Below, piece by piece: positions 8,236-15,026 of a DNA stretch of 18,540 nt. Numbering within the stretch: the first letter of the stretch is position 1; the number at the start of each line of letters is the position of its first letter. Below the pieces are notes generated by a model, which was given only the letters and a program-made list of their open reading frames with translations, was not told where the DNA came from and did no database searches. Position numbers and translations under genes: made by a program. Source of the DNA: an uncultured Actinoplanes sp. (GTDB lineage: Bacteria > Actinomycetota > Actinomycetes > Mycobacteriales > Micromonosporaceae); NCBI GenBank assembly GCA_934667465.1, contig CAKUMG010000020.1:1-18540 (forward strand), given 5' to 3'.

Positions 8236-8271
8236 CGCCGGGCAGGGGCGTCGTCCCGGGGGCACGTGGGT

Positions 8272-8349
8272 GCGCTGGGCGGGTCCCGGGCGAAGGCGCG
8301 CTGGGCGGGTCCCGGGCGAGGGCGCGCGGGGCGGGTGGCGCCCGGCGGA
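8272..8349. repeat. 26-nt tandem repeat, two near-perfect copies plus one decayed copy
   Basis: Units 8272-8297 and 8298-8323 differ at one base (GAAG versus GAGG); the third unit, 8324-8349, keeps the GGGGCGGGT core but has diverged in its second half. Each unit contains GGTCCCGGGC. The array lies in the non-coding gap between the DUF1877 gene and the ABC operon. No function is evident. Confidence 0.75.
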
Positions 8350-8401
8350 AGCCTGCCCCGCGAAGGCGGTGGCCGGGGACCGCGCCCGTACGGGTGTCAG
8401 G

Positions 8402-8446
8402 TTTATGGCACAAAGCTCTTTGACTTTGTGCGGTAAAGTGCTTTGC
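8402..8446 (+). promoter_or_regulatory. Operator/promoter with clustered CTTTG/CAAAG half-sites before the ABC operon
   Basis: A perfect inverted repeat, GCACAAAG (8408-8415) with CTTTGTGC (8424-8431), encloses a second one (CAAAG 8411-8415 / CTTTG 8418-8422) and is followed by AAAG-TG-CTTT (8435-8444). A -10-like TAAAGT (8434-8439) ends 7 nt before ATG 8447, pointing to a leaderless message; I see no convincing -35. The region is visibly richer in A and T than its surroundings. The likely binder is the winged-helix protein encoded at 9079 in the same operon (inference). Confidence 0.65.
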
Positions 8447-9082
8447 ATGACCCCCACTGAGGACGACGCGCCGCCTGTCGATGCCGCTGCGTCGCTGCGG
8501 CTGATCGAGGCCGAGCGGGCGCGGGCCGAGCGGGGCCTGACACCCGACCCGCGGCTGTTCTTCTGGCCGTGGGGCTTCGCGTGGCTGCTCGCGTTCGGCC
8601 TGTTCTTCCTCCGCTACGGTCCGGACGGGCGGGTCTTCGTGACGATGCCCGGCTGGGTGCCGCTGACGGCGTTGTTCGCGCTGATGATCGTGGCCGGCGT
8701 CGTGACCGGGGTGCTCGGTGCTCGCGCGGGCCGGGACGTCAGCGGGCCCTCCAGCCGGCAGGGCGCCATGTACGGCATCACGTGGTCCGTCGGCTTCGCC
8801 GGGCTCAGCATCGTGCTGTCGCAGGTGTCGGACCAGCTGCCGGACACCGGCGCGATGATGCTGTGGTCGGGCGCGATGGTGGCGCTCACCGGCGTGCTGC
8901 ACATGGCCGGCGGTGCCATGTGGGAGAACCGGGACATGTTCGTGCTCGGGGCCTGGACCAGCGCCGTCAACATCGCGGGCGTGCTGCTCGGGCCCGGCTG
9001 GCACGCGCTCGGGCTGGCGGTGCTGGGCGGCGGCGGGATGCTGGTGACCGGGTTCCTGGGCTGGAAGCGGCTCCGCCGGTGA
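8447..9082 (+). CDS. Multi-pass membrane protein of unknown function
   Basis: Protein of 211 residues with an N-terminal cytoplasmic-type acidic/basic region (1-40) and about five to six hydrophobic segments (FFWPWGFAWLLAFGLFFL near 41-58, then around 72-92, 112-130, 140-160, 165-185 and 188-206), ending in a basic KRLRR. I do not recognise a named family. Start chosen at ATG 8447 because it directly follows the operator and a -10 element; upstream in-frame codons run through the operator and the repeats and are not believable coding sequence. Its stop overlaps the next start by 4 nt (GTGA 9079-9082), coupling it to the winged-helix regulator and placing it first in an ABC transporter operon. 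It may act as a sensor or accessory subunit; that is conjecture. Confidence 0.8.
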   Translation: MTPTEDDAPPVDAAASLRLIEAERARAERGLTPDPRLFFWPWGFAWLLAFGLFFLRYGPDGRVFVTMPGWVPLTALFALMIVAGVVTGVLGARAGRDVSGPSSRQGAMYGITWSVGFAGLSIVLSQVSDQLPDTGAMMLWSGAMVALTGVLHMAGGAMWENRDMFVLGAWTSAVNIAGVLLGPGWHALGLAVLGGGGMLVTGFLGWKRLRR

Positions 9083-9399
9083 GCCGTACGGAAATCCCCG
9101 AACTCGACCCTGTCATCCACGCCCAGGCGCGGCTGCGGGTCGTGTCGGCGCTGTCCATGCTGCGCGAGGGCGACTCGGTCGCGTTCCCGCGGCTGCAGGA
9201 GATCCTGCGGATGACCGCGGGCAACCTCTCCGTCCACCTGCGCAAGCTCGAGGACGCGCGCTACGTCGAGGTCACCAAGACCCACCGGGGGCGCACGCCG
9301 GCGACGCTCGTGCAGCTCACACCGCGGGGACGGCTCGCGTTCGAGGACTACACCGCGGCCCTGCGCGCCCTGCTCGACCCGGCCGCGGAGCCGCAATGA
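9079..9399 (+). CDS. Small winged-helix transcriptional regulator
   Basis: DNA-binding protein of 106 residues made almost entirely of one winged-helix domain. Residues 15-32 form the first helix (LRVVSALSML); 36-58 give the helix-turn-helix with recognition helix TAGNLSVHLRKLED; 60-80 form the wing (YVEVTKTHRGRTPATLVQLT); then TPRGRLAFEDYTAALRAL makes the dimerisation helix. This matches the HTH_34-type ArsR/MarR-like regulators commonly found with ABC exporters. The GTG start overlaps the membrane-protein stop. No cysteine metal site or obvious ligand pocket is visible. It most likely represses its own operon through the CTTTG/CAAAG operator at 8402-8446, which is inference. Confidence 0.88.
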   Translation: MSRTEIPELDPVIHAQARLRVVSALSMLREGDSVAFPRLQEILRMTAGNLSVHLRKLEDARYVEVTKTHRGRTPATLVQLTPRGRLAFEDYTAALRALLDPAAEPQ

Positions 9400-9433
9400 G
9401 ACCCGCCGTGCACGACCTCGCCGAGGAGCCGCG

Positions 9434-10318
9434 ATGATGCTCGCCCGTGCCGTCGACGCCAGCTGCCGCTTCGGGGAGGTGCTCGCGCTCGACCGGGTCA
9501 GCCTCGACGTGGCCGAGGGTGAGGTGGTCGGGCTGCTCGGCCCCAACGGCGCGGGCAAGTCCACGCTGGTCGGGCTGCTCACCGGGTTGCGGCGGCCGAC
9601 CGGGGGCCGGGTGGAGCTGTGCGGCGGTGACCCGCGCGAGCCGGCGTCGCGGCTGGCGCTCGGTGTCACCCCGCAGGAGACCGGGCTGCCCGCGGCGCTG
9701 CGCGTCGGTGAGGTGGTCGACTACGTCGGCGCGCACTTCCCGGACCCGCTGCCCCGGGGCGAGGCGCTGGACGCCTTCGGGCTCGGCGACCTGGCCCGGC
9801 GGCAGTGCGGCGGGCTCTCGGGCGGGCAGCGCCGCCGGGTCGCGGTGGCGCTGGCGTTCGTGGGGCGGCCGCGGATCGTGTTCCTCGACGAGCCGAGCAC
9901 CGGGCTCGACATCGAGGCCCGGCACGCGCTGTGGGACGGCATCCGGGCGTTCGCCGCCGCGGGCGGCACGGTCGTGCTGACCAGCCACTACCTCGAGGAG
10001 GTCGAGGCGCTGGCCCGGCGGGTGGTGGTGATCGGGGGAGGCCGGGTGCTCGCCGACGACACGGTGCCGTCGATCCGCGGCCTGGTCGCCATCCGCCGGG
10101 TCAGCTTCACGACCGCCGTGCCGCCGCCGGAGCTGCCCGGCGTGGTGGGCGTCGAACGCGACGGCGGGCGGACCCATCTGCTCACCGCCGACGCGGACCG
10201 GCTCGTCCGGGACCTGGTCGCGCACGACGTGCCGTTCGCCGGGCTGGAGGTGCGCCCGACGTCGCTGGAGGAGGCGTTCCTCACCCTGACCGCTGCTGCT
10301 TCCGCTGCCACTGCTTGA
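9434..10318 (+). CDS. ABC transporter ATP-binding protein (ABC-2 / drug-export type)
   Basis: ATPase subunit of 294 residues for the permease encoded next. Walker A GPNGAGKST (36-44), signature LSGGQ (128-132), Walker B IVFLDEP (148-154, catalytic Glu153), H-loop His185 in TSHYLEE. Residues beyond about 215 form the extended C-terminal domain typical of DrrA/CcmA-like exporters, ending in an Ala/Ser-rich tail coded by GCT-type repeats. Two ATG codons are adjacent (9434 and 9437); GAGGAG at 9423-9428 suits either. The gap to the regulator gene is 34 nt and to the permease 18 nt, so all four genes 8447-11077 form one operon. The substrate is unknown; lipids, peptides or drugs are all possible. 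Confidence 0.95.
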   Translation: MMLARAVDASCRFGEVLALDRVSLDVAEGEVVGLLGPNGAGKSTLVGLLTGLRRPTGGRVELCGGDPREPASRLALGVTPQETGLPAALRVGEVVDYVGAHFPDPLPRGEALDAFGLGDLARRQCGGLSGGQRRRVAVALAFVGRPRIVFLDEPSTGLDIEARHALWDGIRAFAAAGGTVVLTSHYLEEVEALARRVVVIGGGRVLADDTVPSIRGLVAIRRVSFTTAVPPPELPGVVGVERDGGRTHLLTADADRLVRDLVAHDVPFAGLEVRPTSLEEAFLTLTAAASAATA

Positions 10319-10336
10319 CGGAAGGCGTACGGATCA

Positions 10337-11077
10337 ATGATTTCCCTTGCCCTCACCCACGCCAGGTTCCAGCTGCTCGAGGTGGTGCGGCTGCCGATCG
10401 CGCTGGTCGGCAGCGCGTTCTTCCCGGCCGTGTCGATGCTGTTCTTCGTCGTGCCGTTCGCGGGCGACGACCCGCTGGGCGCGACGCTCGCGACGGCGTC
10501 GATGGTCACGTTCGCGGTGCTGACGACCAACCTCTTCCAGTACGGGATCGGGGTGGCCGAGGATCGCCAGCAGCCCTGGAGCCCGTACGCGCGGACCCTG
10601 CCCGCCGGTCCGCTGCCGCGCTTCGCCGGACGGATCATCGCCGGGTTCGTGATGATGTCGATCTCCCTGGTCCCGGTCGTGGCGATCGCGGCGCTGCTCA
10701 CCGCGGCGACGATCACGCCCGCGCGGTTCGGGCTCGCCCTGCTGACCACGCTGCTGATCGCGGTCCCGTTCATCCTGATGGGACTGGCCATCGGATACTC
10801 GCTGCCGGCCAAGGCTGCCATCGTCGTCGCTCAGGTGTTGTTCCTCCCGCTGGCGTTCGGCGGCGGCCTGATGACGCCGGCGGGCGGGGCTCCCGGGTTC
10901 ATCGAGGACCTGGCCCCGTTCCTGCCCACCGGCGGCGCGGTCCGTCTCATGTGGGCCGCGGCCGGCGACTTCCCCGTGGAGCCGTTGTCGGTCGCGGCGC
11001 TCGCAGGGTGGACGCTTCTGCTAGGGGCGCTGGCCGTGTGGGCGTACCGGCGTGACGAGGGCCGCCGGTTCCGCTGA
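10337..11077 (+). CDS. ABC-2 type transporter permease
   Basis: Membrane subunit of 246 residues working with the ATPase just upstream. Six hydrophobic segments can be read (about 18-40, 54-72, 103-130, 136-158, 165-185, 222-240), with a cytoplasmic N-terminus typical of ABC-2 permeases and the loop LPAGPLPRFAGRI between segments 2 and 3, a region often conserved in this family. It ends with the basic YRRDEGRRFR. A GGAAGG (10320-10325) precedes ATG 10337 by 11 nt, a little long. The size is that of a half-transporter permease that dimerises. It is the last gene of the regulator-ABC operon. Confidence 0.93.
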   Translation: MISLALTHARFQLLEVVRLPIALVGSAFFPAVSMLFFVVPFAGDDPLGATLATASMVTFAVLTTNLFQYGIGVAEDRQQPWSPYARTLPAGPLPRFAGRIIAGFVMMSISLVPVVAIAALLTAATITPARFGLALLTTLLIAVPFILMGLAIGYSLPAKAAIVVAQVLFLPLAFGGGLMTPAGGAPGFIEDLAPFLPTGGAVRLMWAAAGDFPVEPLSVAALAGWTLLLGALAVWAYRRDEGRRFR

Positions 11078-11106
11078 TTGTTCAGACTTTTCGCATAGAT
11101 CGCGAT

Positions 11107-11163
11107 GGAGGTAGCGACGGCATGGTCACCCGTCGTAAGCTCTCCAACCGGCACGGGGGGTGA
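11107..11163 (+). CDS. Possible 13-codon leader peptide before the GOLPH3 operon
   Basis: A strong Shine-Dalgarno GGAGGT (11107-11112) is followed 9 nt later by ATG 11122 and a 13-codon ORF (MVTRRKLSNRHGG) stopping at TGA 11161-11163. Its start is enclosed in a hairpin: CGACGG 11115-11120 with CCGTCG 11130-11135. A longer overlapping ORF in another frame (ATG 11105, 41 codons, stop 11228-11230) has no ribosome binding site. Nothing proves translation; the strong ribosome binding site with no gene to serve is the main argument. The coordinates include the ribosome binding site. Confidence 0.3.
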   Translation, partial: GGSDGMVTRRKLSNRHGG

Positions 11164-11285
11164 TCTCACCGCTACTTCCGTGCGCAGCGACGCTTCTCCA
11201 CCCCCGTTCCGCAGCAGGGCACAGGTCTGACACCCGTGTGTCCTCTGTGGATGCTTCATGCGCCGGAAGGGCCGGAAGAACAGCG

Positions 11286-12065
11286 ATGACGACCCCCAGG
11301 TGGCGTCCGGCGGCCGATGCGGTCTGGCTGGCCGGCCACGACAGCACCGACGGCAAGCCGGTGCTGCAACCGGAGACGCTCGCGACCGGGCTGGCGGCGG
11401 CGCTCCTCGCCGAGCTGGTCATCCGGCAGTGGATCACCGTCGACCCGCAGACCCGCGACGAGGCCGCCCGGATCCGGCTGCGGGCGCCCGAGTCCTGCGG
11501 CCACCTCGAACCGGTCGAGGGCTGCCCGGTCTGCCCGCTGGTGACCTGGAACCTCGGCGACGCGGCCGAGCAGGCGGTGCTCGACGGGCTGCGGCGCCGC
11601 CTGCGGGAGGTCTGGAGCGCGAGCGCCGACCGGACCCGGATCCCCACCCAGGACCTGCAGACGTGGATCCGCTACATGCAGGAGCCGGCGGACCGGCGCT
11701 ACCTGGACCGGCCGGTCACCGAACTCGTCGAGCAGCGCCTCTCCGCCGCGGGCGTCATCCACCAGGTCGAGCGCGGACTGATCCGCCGCAAGCTCGTCTG
11801 GGCGCCCCGCAACAGCGCCGACGCCGGCGGCGCCACCAAGACGATCGGCCTCAAGTTCCGCGAGCGCGCCAGCCTCGCCCCCGACGACTTCCTGCTCACC
11901 GCGCTGGTCTTCGCCATCGGCCTCGACGCGGCCGCCTTCGACCTGCTCAAGCCGGCCGAACGCGACGAACTCAAGAAGCGCGCCCTGCTGGCGCTCCCCG
12001 AGCCGCTGCAGGTCCTGCTCCTCACGACCCAGAGCATCCATCACAAGGCTGTTCTGATCCGCTGA
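11286..12065 (+). CDS. GOLPH3/VPS74 (GPP34) family protein
   Basis: Protein of 259 residues. It matches the all-helical GOLPH3/VPS74 fold in actinobacterial form: N-terminal ADAVWLAGHD replacing the usual LL.LDD segment, ATGLAAALLAELVI (helix 1), REVWSASADRTR, Gly-rich RRKLVWAPRN near the beta-hairpin position, and DDFLLTALVFAIGL toward the C-terminus. In eukaryotes the family binds PI4P and retains Golgi glycosyltransferases; the bacterial role is unknown. Cys-rich CGHLEPVEGCPVC (about 73-85, CxnCxxC) is noteworthy and could bind metal. ATG 11286 is chosen because GGAAG (11274-11278) lies 7 nt upstream; in-frame upstream starts would run through the leader. The gap to the APC permease is 28 nt, so it heads the operon. 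Confidence 0.85.
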   Translation: MTTPRWRPAADAVWLAGHDSTDGKPVLQPETLATGLAAALLAELVIRQWITVDPQTRDEAARIRLRAPESCGHLEPVEGCPVCPLVTWNLGDAAEQAVLDGLRRRLREVWSASADRTRIPTQDLQTWIRYMQEPADRRYLDRPVTELVEQRLSAAGVIHQVERGLIRRKLVWAPRNSADAGGATKTIGLKFRERASLAPDDFLLTALVFAIGLDAAAFDLLKPAERDELKKRALLALPEPLQVLLLTTQSIHHKAVLIR

Positions 12066-12093
12066 TCCATCCCCCTCGCATGAAGGAGCACCG

Positions 12094-13629
12094 GTGCCCA
12101 GCACCTTATCCGCATCCCCGGACATGGCCCTGACGCCCGGCCGCATGGGCGTCCCGGGCATCAGCCTGGCGATCGCCTCGTCGGTGGCCCCCCTCACCGT
12201 CGTGGCCGGCGTCGTCACCACCGGCATCGCCGTCACCGGTCTGACCGCCGTGTCCGCGGCGATGATCGCGCTCGCCGTCAGTCTGATCATCTTCTCGGTC
12301 GGGTACGTGGCGATGGCCCGGCACATCGCCAACGCCGGCGCCTTCTACGCCTACATCGCCAAGGGGATCGGCCGCCCCGTGGGCGTCGGCGGATCGCTGA
12401 TCGCGCTGCTCGCGTACAACTGCTTCCAGGTCGCCAGTTACGGCGGTTTCGGCGCCATCGCCGCGCCGCTGTTCTCCGACTGGTTCGGTTTCGACGTGCC
12501 CTGGTGGGCGCTCGCCGTCGCGGTCTGGGCCGTGGTCGCCTGGCTGGGCCGCCGCGACGTGAAGGTCAGCGAGCGCGTCCTCGCCGTCATGGTCATCGCC
12601 GAGACGCTGCTCGTGGTCTTCTACTGCCTGGCCATCCTGGTCTCCGGCGAGTTCAGCTTCTCCGCCGCGCCGTTCTCCACCTCGGCGCTGTTCCACTCCG
12701 GCGGCGGCGCGCTGCTGGCCATCGGCGCCACCGCGTTCGCCGGCGTCGAGCAGGGCGCCGTCTATGTCGAGGAGGCCCGCGACCCGAAGCGCTCGGTGCC
12801 GCGCGCCACCATCCTCACCATCGCCGTCATCGGCGCGCTCTACGCGGTCGCCAGCTGGATCCAGATCTCGGCCGCCGGCGACCAGGTCGTCGCGCGGGCC
12901 GGCGAGGAGGGCCCGAACCTCTTCTTCAACCTGGCCGCCGTCACCATCGGCGACACCGCTGTCGACGTCGGCACGCTGCTGTTCGCGACCAGCCTCGCCG
13001 CGGCGATGATCGCGTTCCACATGATCATCTCGCGCTACATCTTCGCGCTGGGCCGCGAGGGCGTCCTGCCCACCGCGTTCGCCCGGACCGTCGGCGGCGC
13101 CCCGCGCGTCGCCTCCCAGACCCAGTCGGCGCTCGCGCTGGCCGTCATCGCCGTCTACGCGATCGCCGGCTGGGACCCGCTGGTACAGCTCTTCTTCTGG
13201 GGCGGCACCACCGGCGGCGTCGGCGTGCTGCTGCTCATCACCGTGACCAGCATCGCCGTCCTCGGCTACTTCGTGCGCGACCTGCGCGGCGAGTCCCCGT
13301 GGACGGGCCGGATCGCCCCCGCCGTCGCGATCGTGCTGACGGCCGGCATCAGCATCTTCGTCCTCGACAACCTGTCCACCCTGTACGGCGTCGAGCCCGG
13401 AACCGGTCCGGCGTTCTGGATGCCCGTCGTGGCGGGCCTGCTCTTCGTGGCCGGTGTCGCCCGCGCGCTCGTGATGAAGGCCCGGCGTCCCGACCTCTAC
13501 GCGGGCATCGGGCTCGGTCCGGAAAGCGTCAGCGGCGTCAGCAGCGGCGGCGACTTCTCCGCGATCCTCAACTCCGGCTCGTCCGGGTCCTCCGGCTCTT
13601 CTGGTCGTTCCGGACGGGGGGACCGCTGA
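12094..13629 (+). CDS. APC superfamily amino acid permease
   Basis: Inner-membrane transporter of 511 residues, twelve predicted membrane segments, importing or exchanging amino acids or related amines. The first segment carries the APC signature (ISLAIASSVAPLTVVAG) and the sixth region has GATAFAGVEQGAVYVEEARDP, the conserved glycine/glutamate block for substrate and cation binding; then DPKRSVPRA. The substrate is not readable. The GTG start has GGAG (12085-12088) 5 nt upstream. The C-terminus, after a final KARRPDLYAGIG, carries an unusual cytoplasmic tail rich in Ser and Gly (repeated SGSSGSSG, about residues 492-506) ending SGRGDR. The stop TGA shares its last base with the ATG of the acetyltransferase (TGATG, 13627-13631), so the two are coupled. 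Confidence 0.93.
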   Translation: MPSTLSASPDMALTPGRMGVPGISLAIASSVAPLTVVAGVVTTGIAVTGLTAVSAAMIALAVSLIIFSVGYVAMARHIANAGAFYAYIAKGIGRPVGVGGSLIALLAYNCFQVASYGGFGAIAAPLFSDWFGFDVPWWALAVAVWAVVAWLGRRDVKVSERVLAVMVIAETLLVVFYCLAILVSGEFSFSAAPFSTSALFHSGGGALLAIGATAFAGVEQGAVYVEEARDPKRSVPRATILTIAVIGALYAVASWIQISAAGDQVVARAGEEGPNLFFNLAAVTIGDTAVDVGTLLFATSLAAAMIAFHMIISRYIFALGREGVLPTAFARTVGGAPRVASQTQSALALAVIAVYAIAGWDPLVQLFFWGGTTGGVGVLLLITVTSIAVLGYFVRDLRGESPWTGRIAPAVAIVLTAGISIFVLDNLSTLYGVEPGTGPAFWMPVVAGLLFVAGVARALVMKARRPDLYAGIGLGPESVSGVSSGGDFSAILNSGSSGSSGSSGRSGRGDR

Positions 13630-14207
13630 TGTTCCGGACCGTCACCTCCGAGGCCGACGCGCCCGACGTCGCCGTGCTGCTGGGCCTCGCCTTCGACCCA
13701 CAGGACATCAACCACTGGCTCGTCGACGACCCGGCCGAACGCCGCGAGCGCATGACCGGCTGGTTCGAGATCCTCACCCGCCACGCGATCGCCGGCGCGG
13801 GCCGCGTCGTCGTCGCCGAGGACGGCACCGCGGCCGCCGTCTGGTTCGACAACACCTCCGAGGGCAGCGCCCCCGACGACTACGACGAGCGCCTCGCCGC
13901 CGTCGCCGGCCCGCACCTGCCCCGCGTCCCGGAGCTCGACGAGCTGCTCGAGAAGCACCACCCGGCCGAGCCGCACTGGCACCTGGCGTTCCTCGTGGTC
14001 CACCCGGCCTGGCAGCGGCGGGGGATCGGCAGCAAACTCATGCAGCACACGTACGGCGAGCTCGCCGCCCCGATCTACCTGGAGGCGACGACGGTGGCGA
14101 GCCGCACGCTCTACGAGACGCGGCACGGCTTCGAGCGCATGACACCCGCCGACATCAGTACGGCCGGCGGGCCGCCCTTCCACCGCATGTGGCGCCCCGG
14201 TCTCTGA
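13629..14207 (+). CDS. GNAT family N-acetyltransferase
   Basis: Cytoplasmic acetyl-CoA-dependent transferase of 192 residues. Motif A is clear: LAFLVVHPAWQRRGIGSKLM with the acetyl-CoA pyrophosphate loop Gln129-Arg-Arg-Gly-Ile-Gly134. The N-terminal half and the HWHLAFLVV strand resemble puromycin-acetyltransferase-like GNATs that modify small amines. The start overlaps the permease stop by one base, so expression is coupled with uptake; a simple guess is that it acetylates the amine or amino acid brought in, but no substrate residue supports this. It ends the GOLPH3-APC-GNAT operon, followed by a strong hairpin. Confidence 0.92.
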   Translation: MFRTVTSEADAPDVAVLLGLAFDPQDINHWLVDDPAERRERMTGWFEILTRHAIAGAGRVVVAEDGTAAAVWFDNTSEGSAPDDYDERLAAVAGPHLPRVPELDELLEKHHPAEPHWHLAFLVVHPAWQRRGIGSKLMQHTYGELAAPIYLEATTVASRTLYETRHGFERMTPADISTAGGPPFHRMWRPGL

Positions 14208-14215
14208 CCCCCGTG

Positions 14216-14242
14216 GCCCCGGCAGGCGTGGCCTGCCGGGGC
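14216..14242. terminator. Strong bidirectional hairpin between convergent genes
   Basis: A perfect 12-bp stem, GCCCCGGCAGGC (14216-14227) with GCCTGCCGGGGC (14231-14242), has a 3-nt loop (GTG). It lies between the plus-strand acetyltransferase (stop 14207) and the minus-strand peptidase (stop 14270), so it can serve both. There is no T-run on either strand. Confidence 0.75.
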
Positions 14243-14269
14243 ACGCGTCTGCTCCGCCCCTCGCCCCGG

Positions 14270-14878
14270 TCAGCAGTTGGCGCTTTTGTGCTTGACCGCG
14301 TATTCCCGGTCGTCGTCGGTGATGCCGGCCGGGACGCCCGCGAAGTGGCTCTCCACCTTGTCGCCGGCGCGGAGCTGCTCGTAGTGCAGGTGCGGGGCGC
14401 TGGAGTTGCCGGTGCTGCCGATGCGGCCCAGCTGGTCGCCGCGCTCGACGCGCTGGCCCTCCTCGACCAGGGGCGGCTCGAGCAGGTGCAGATACAGGGT
14501 CTCCCAGCGGCCGCCGTGGTCGATCTTGACCCAGTAGCCGCCGCCGCGGCCCTGCTCGCCCCTGGGATTGTCGGGGGTGCGCTCGCCGAGGCTGCCATTG
14601 AGGCCCGCGTCGACGACCGTGCCCGCGAAGGACGCCAGGACCGGGCGGCCCCAGATCTCGCCGGACGTGGGATAGAAATCGATGTCGTACGGGTCGTGGC
14701 CCGGGTAGGTGCTCAGCGTCCACGTCTCGCCGCACGCGACGGGCAGCTCGAAGGCGGGCCGGGGGCCGGGCGGGCTCAGCCGGTCCCTCGCCATCAGCCC
14801 GCCCGCGACGAGGCCGCCCGCCGCGAGGGCGGTGGCTCCGGTGATGGCGAGCGTGGTGCGGGCGCGGCGGGTGATCAC
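14270..14878 (-). CDS. Membrane-anchored M23 (LytM-type) peptidase
   Basis: Cell-wall or surface metallopeptidase of 202 residues. Basic RRAR and a hydrophobic Ala/Gly helix (about 9-30) form a signal anchor, so the domain faces outside. M23 features: HDPYDIDF with zinc ligands His61 and Asp65, LYLHLL with His121, and APHLHYEQ with His153-x-His155, all the usual zinc and catalytic positions, so it should be active. The loop GERTPDNPRGEQGRGGG (about 98-114) is long and Gly-rich. Start: GTG 14878 gives a compact N-terminus; the only upstream in-frame start is TTG 14974, which would add 32 residues lacking hydrophobicity. Neither has a good ribosome binding site (GGAAG lies 16 nt off). A perfect 6-bp hairpin (14902-14917) lies just upstream. 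The gene is transcribed away from rho. Confidence 0.85.
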   Translation of the reverse strand: MITRRARTTLAITGATALAAGGLVAGGLMARDRLSPPGPRPAFELPVACGETWTLSTYPGHDPYDIDFYPTSGEIWGRPVLASFAGTVVDAGLNGSLGERTPDNPRGEQGRGGGYWVKIDHGGRWETLYLHLLEPPLVEEGQRVERGDQLGRIGSTGNSSAPHLHYEQLRAGDKVESHFAGVPAGITDDDREYAVKHKSANC

Positions 14879-14901
14879 CCGATCGATGGTGCCACTTCCG
14901 T

Positions 14902-14917
14902 GCCAGCGTTTGCTGGC
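14902..14917. promoter_or_regulatory. Perfect hairpin upstream of the M23 gene
   Basis: GCCAGC (14902-14907), loop GTTT, GCTGGC (14912-14917). It lies 24 nt before GTG 14878 and could be a leader hairpin or an operator dyad. The rest of 14918-14992 holds no gene that I can support. Confidence 0.35.
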
Positions 14918-14992
14918 GCCCGCATTCTCCGCTTGCCTTTCCCGGAAGCAGGCGCTATCTTTGGAGCGGGTCAAAGACCGGCAGCGATGACC

Positions 14993-15019
14993 GTTTCATT
15001 CCGCGCCGGCCCTGGGTAT
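14993..15019 (+). promoter_or_regulatory. SigB/SigF-type stress promoter candidate for rho
   Basis: GTTTCA (14993-14998), a 15-nt spacer, then GGGTAT (15014-15019). This fits the GTTT-N14-16-GGGTAT pattern known for SigB/SigF-family sigma factors. Transcription would start near 15027, giving a leader of about 350 nt before GTG 15377. No other credible promoter was found in the gap. Confidence 0.5.
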
Positions 15020-15026
15020 ATCTCCG

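Noticed and set aside
8420..8448. TTGACT plus TTGCAT with 17-nt spacing as the promoter of the ABC operon
   Set aside because: Transcription would begin inside the gene, after the only sensible start codon; the TAAAGT -10 fits better.
14879..14974. N-terminal extension of the M23 peptidase to TTG 14974
   Set aside because: The added 32 residues are polar, would bury the signal anchor, and have no ribosome binding site.
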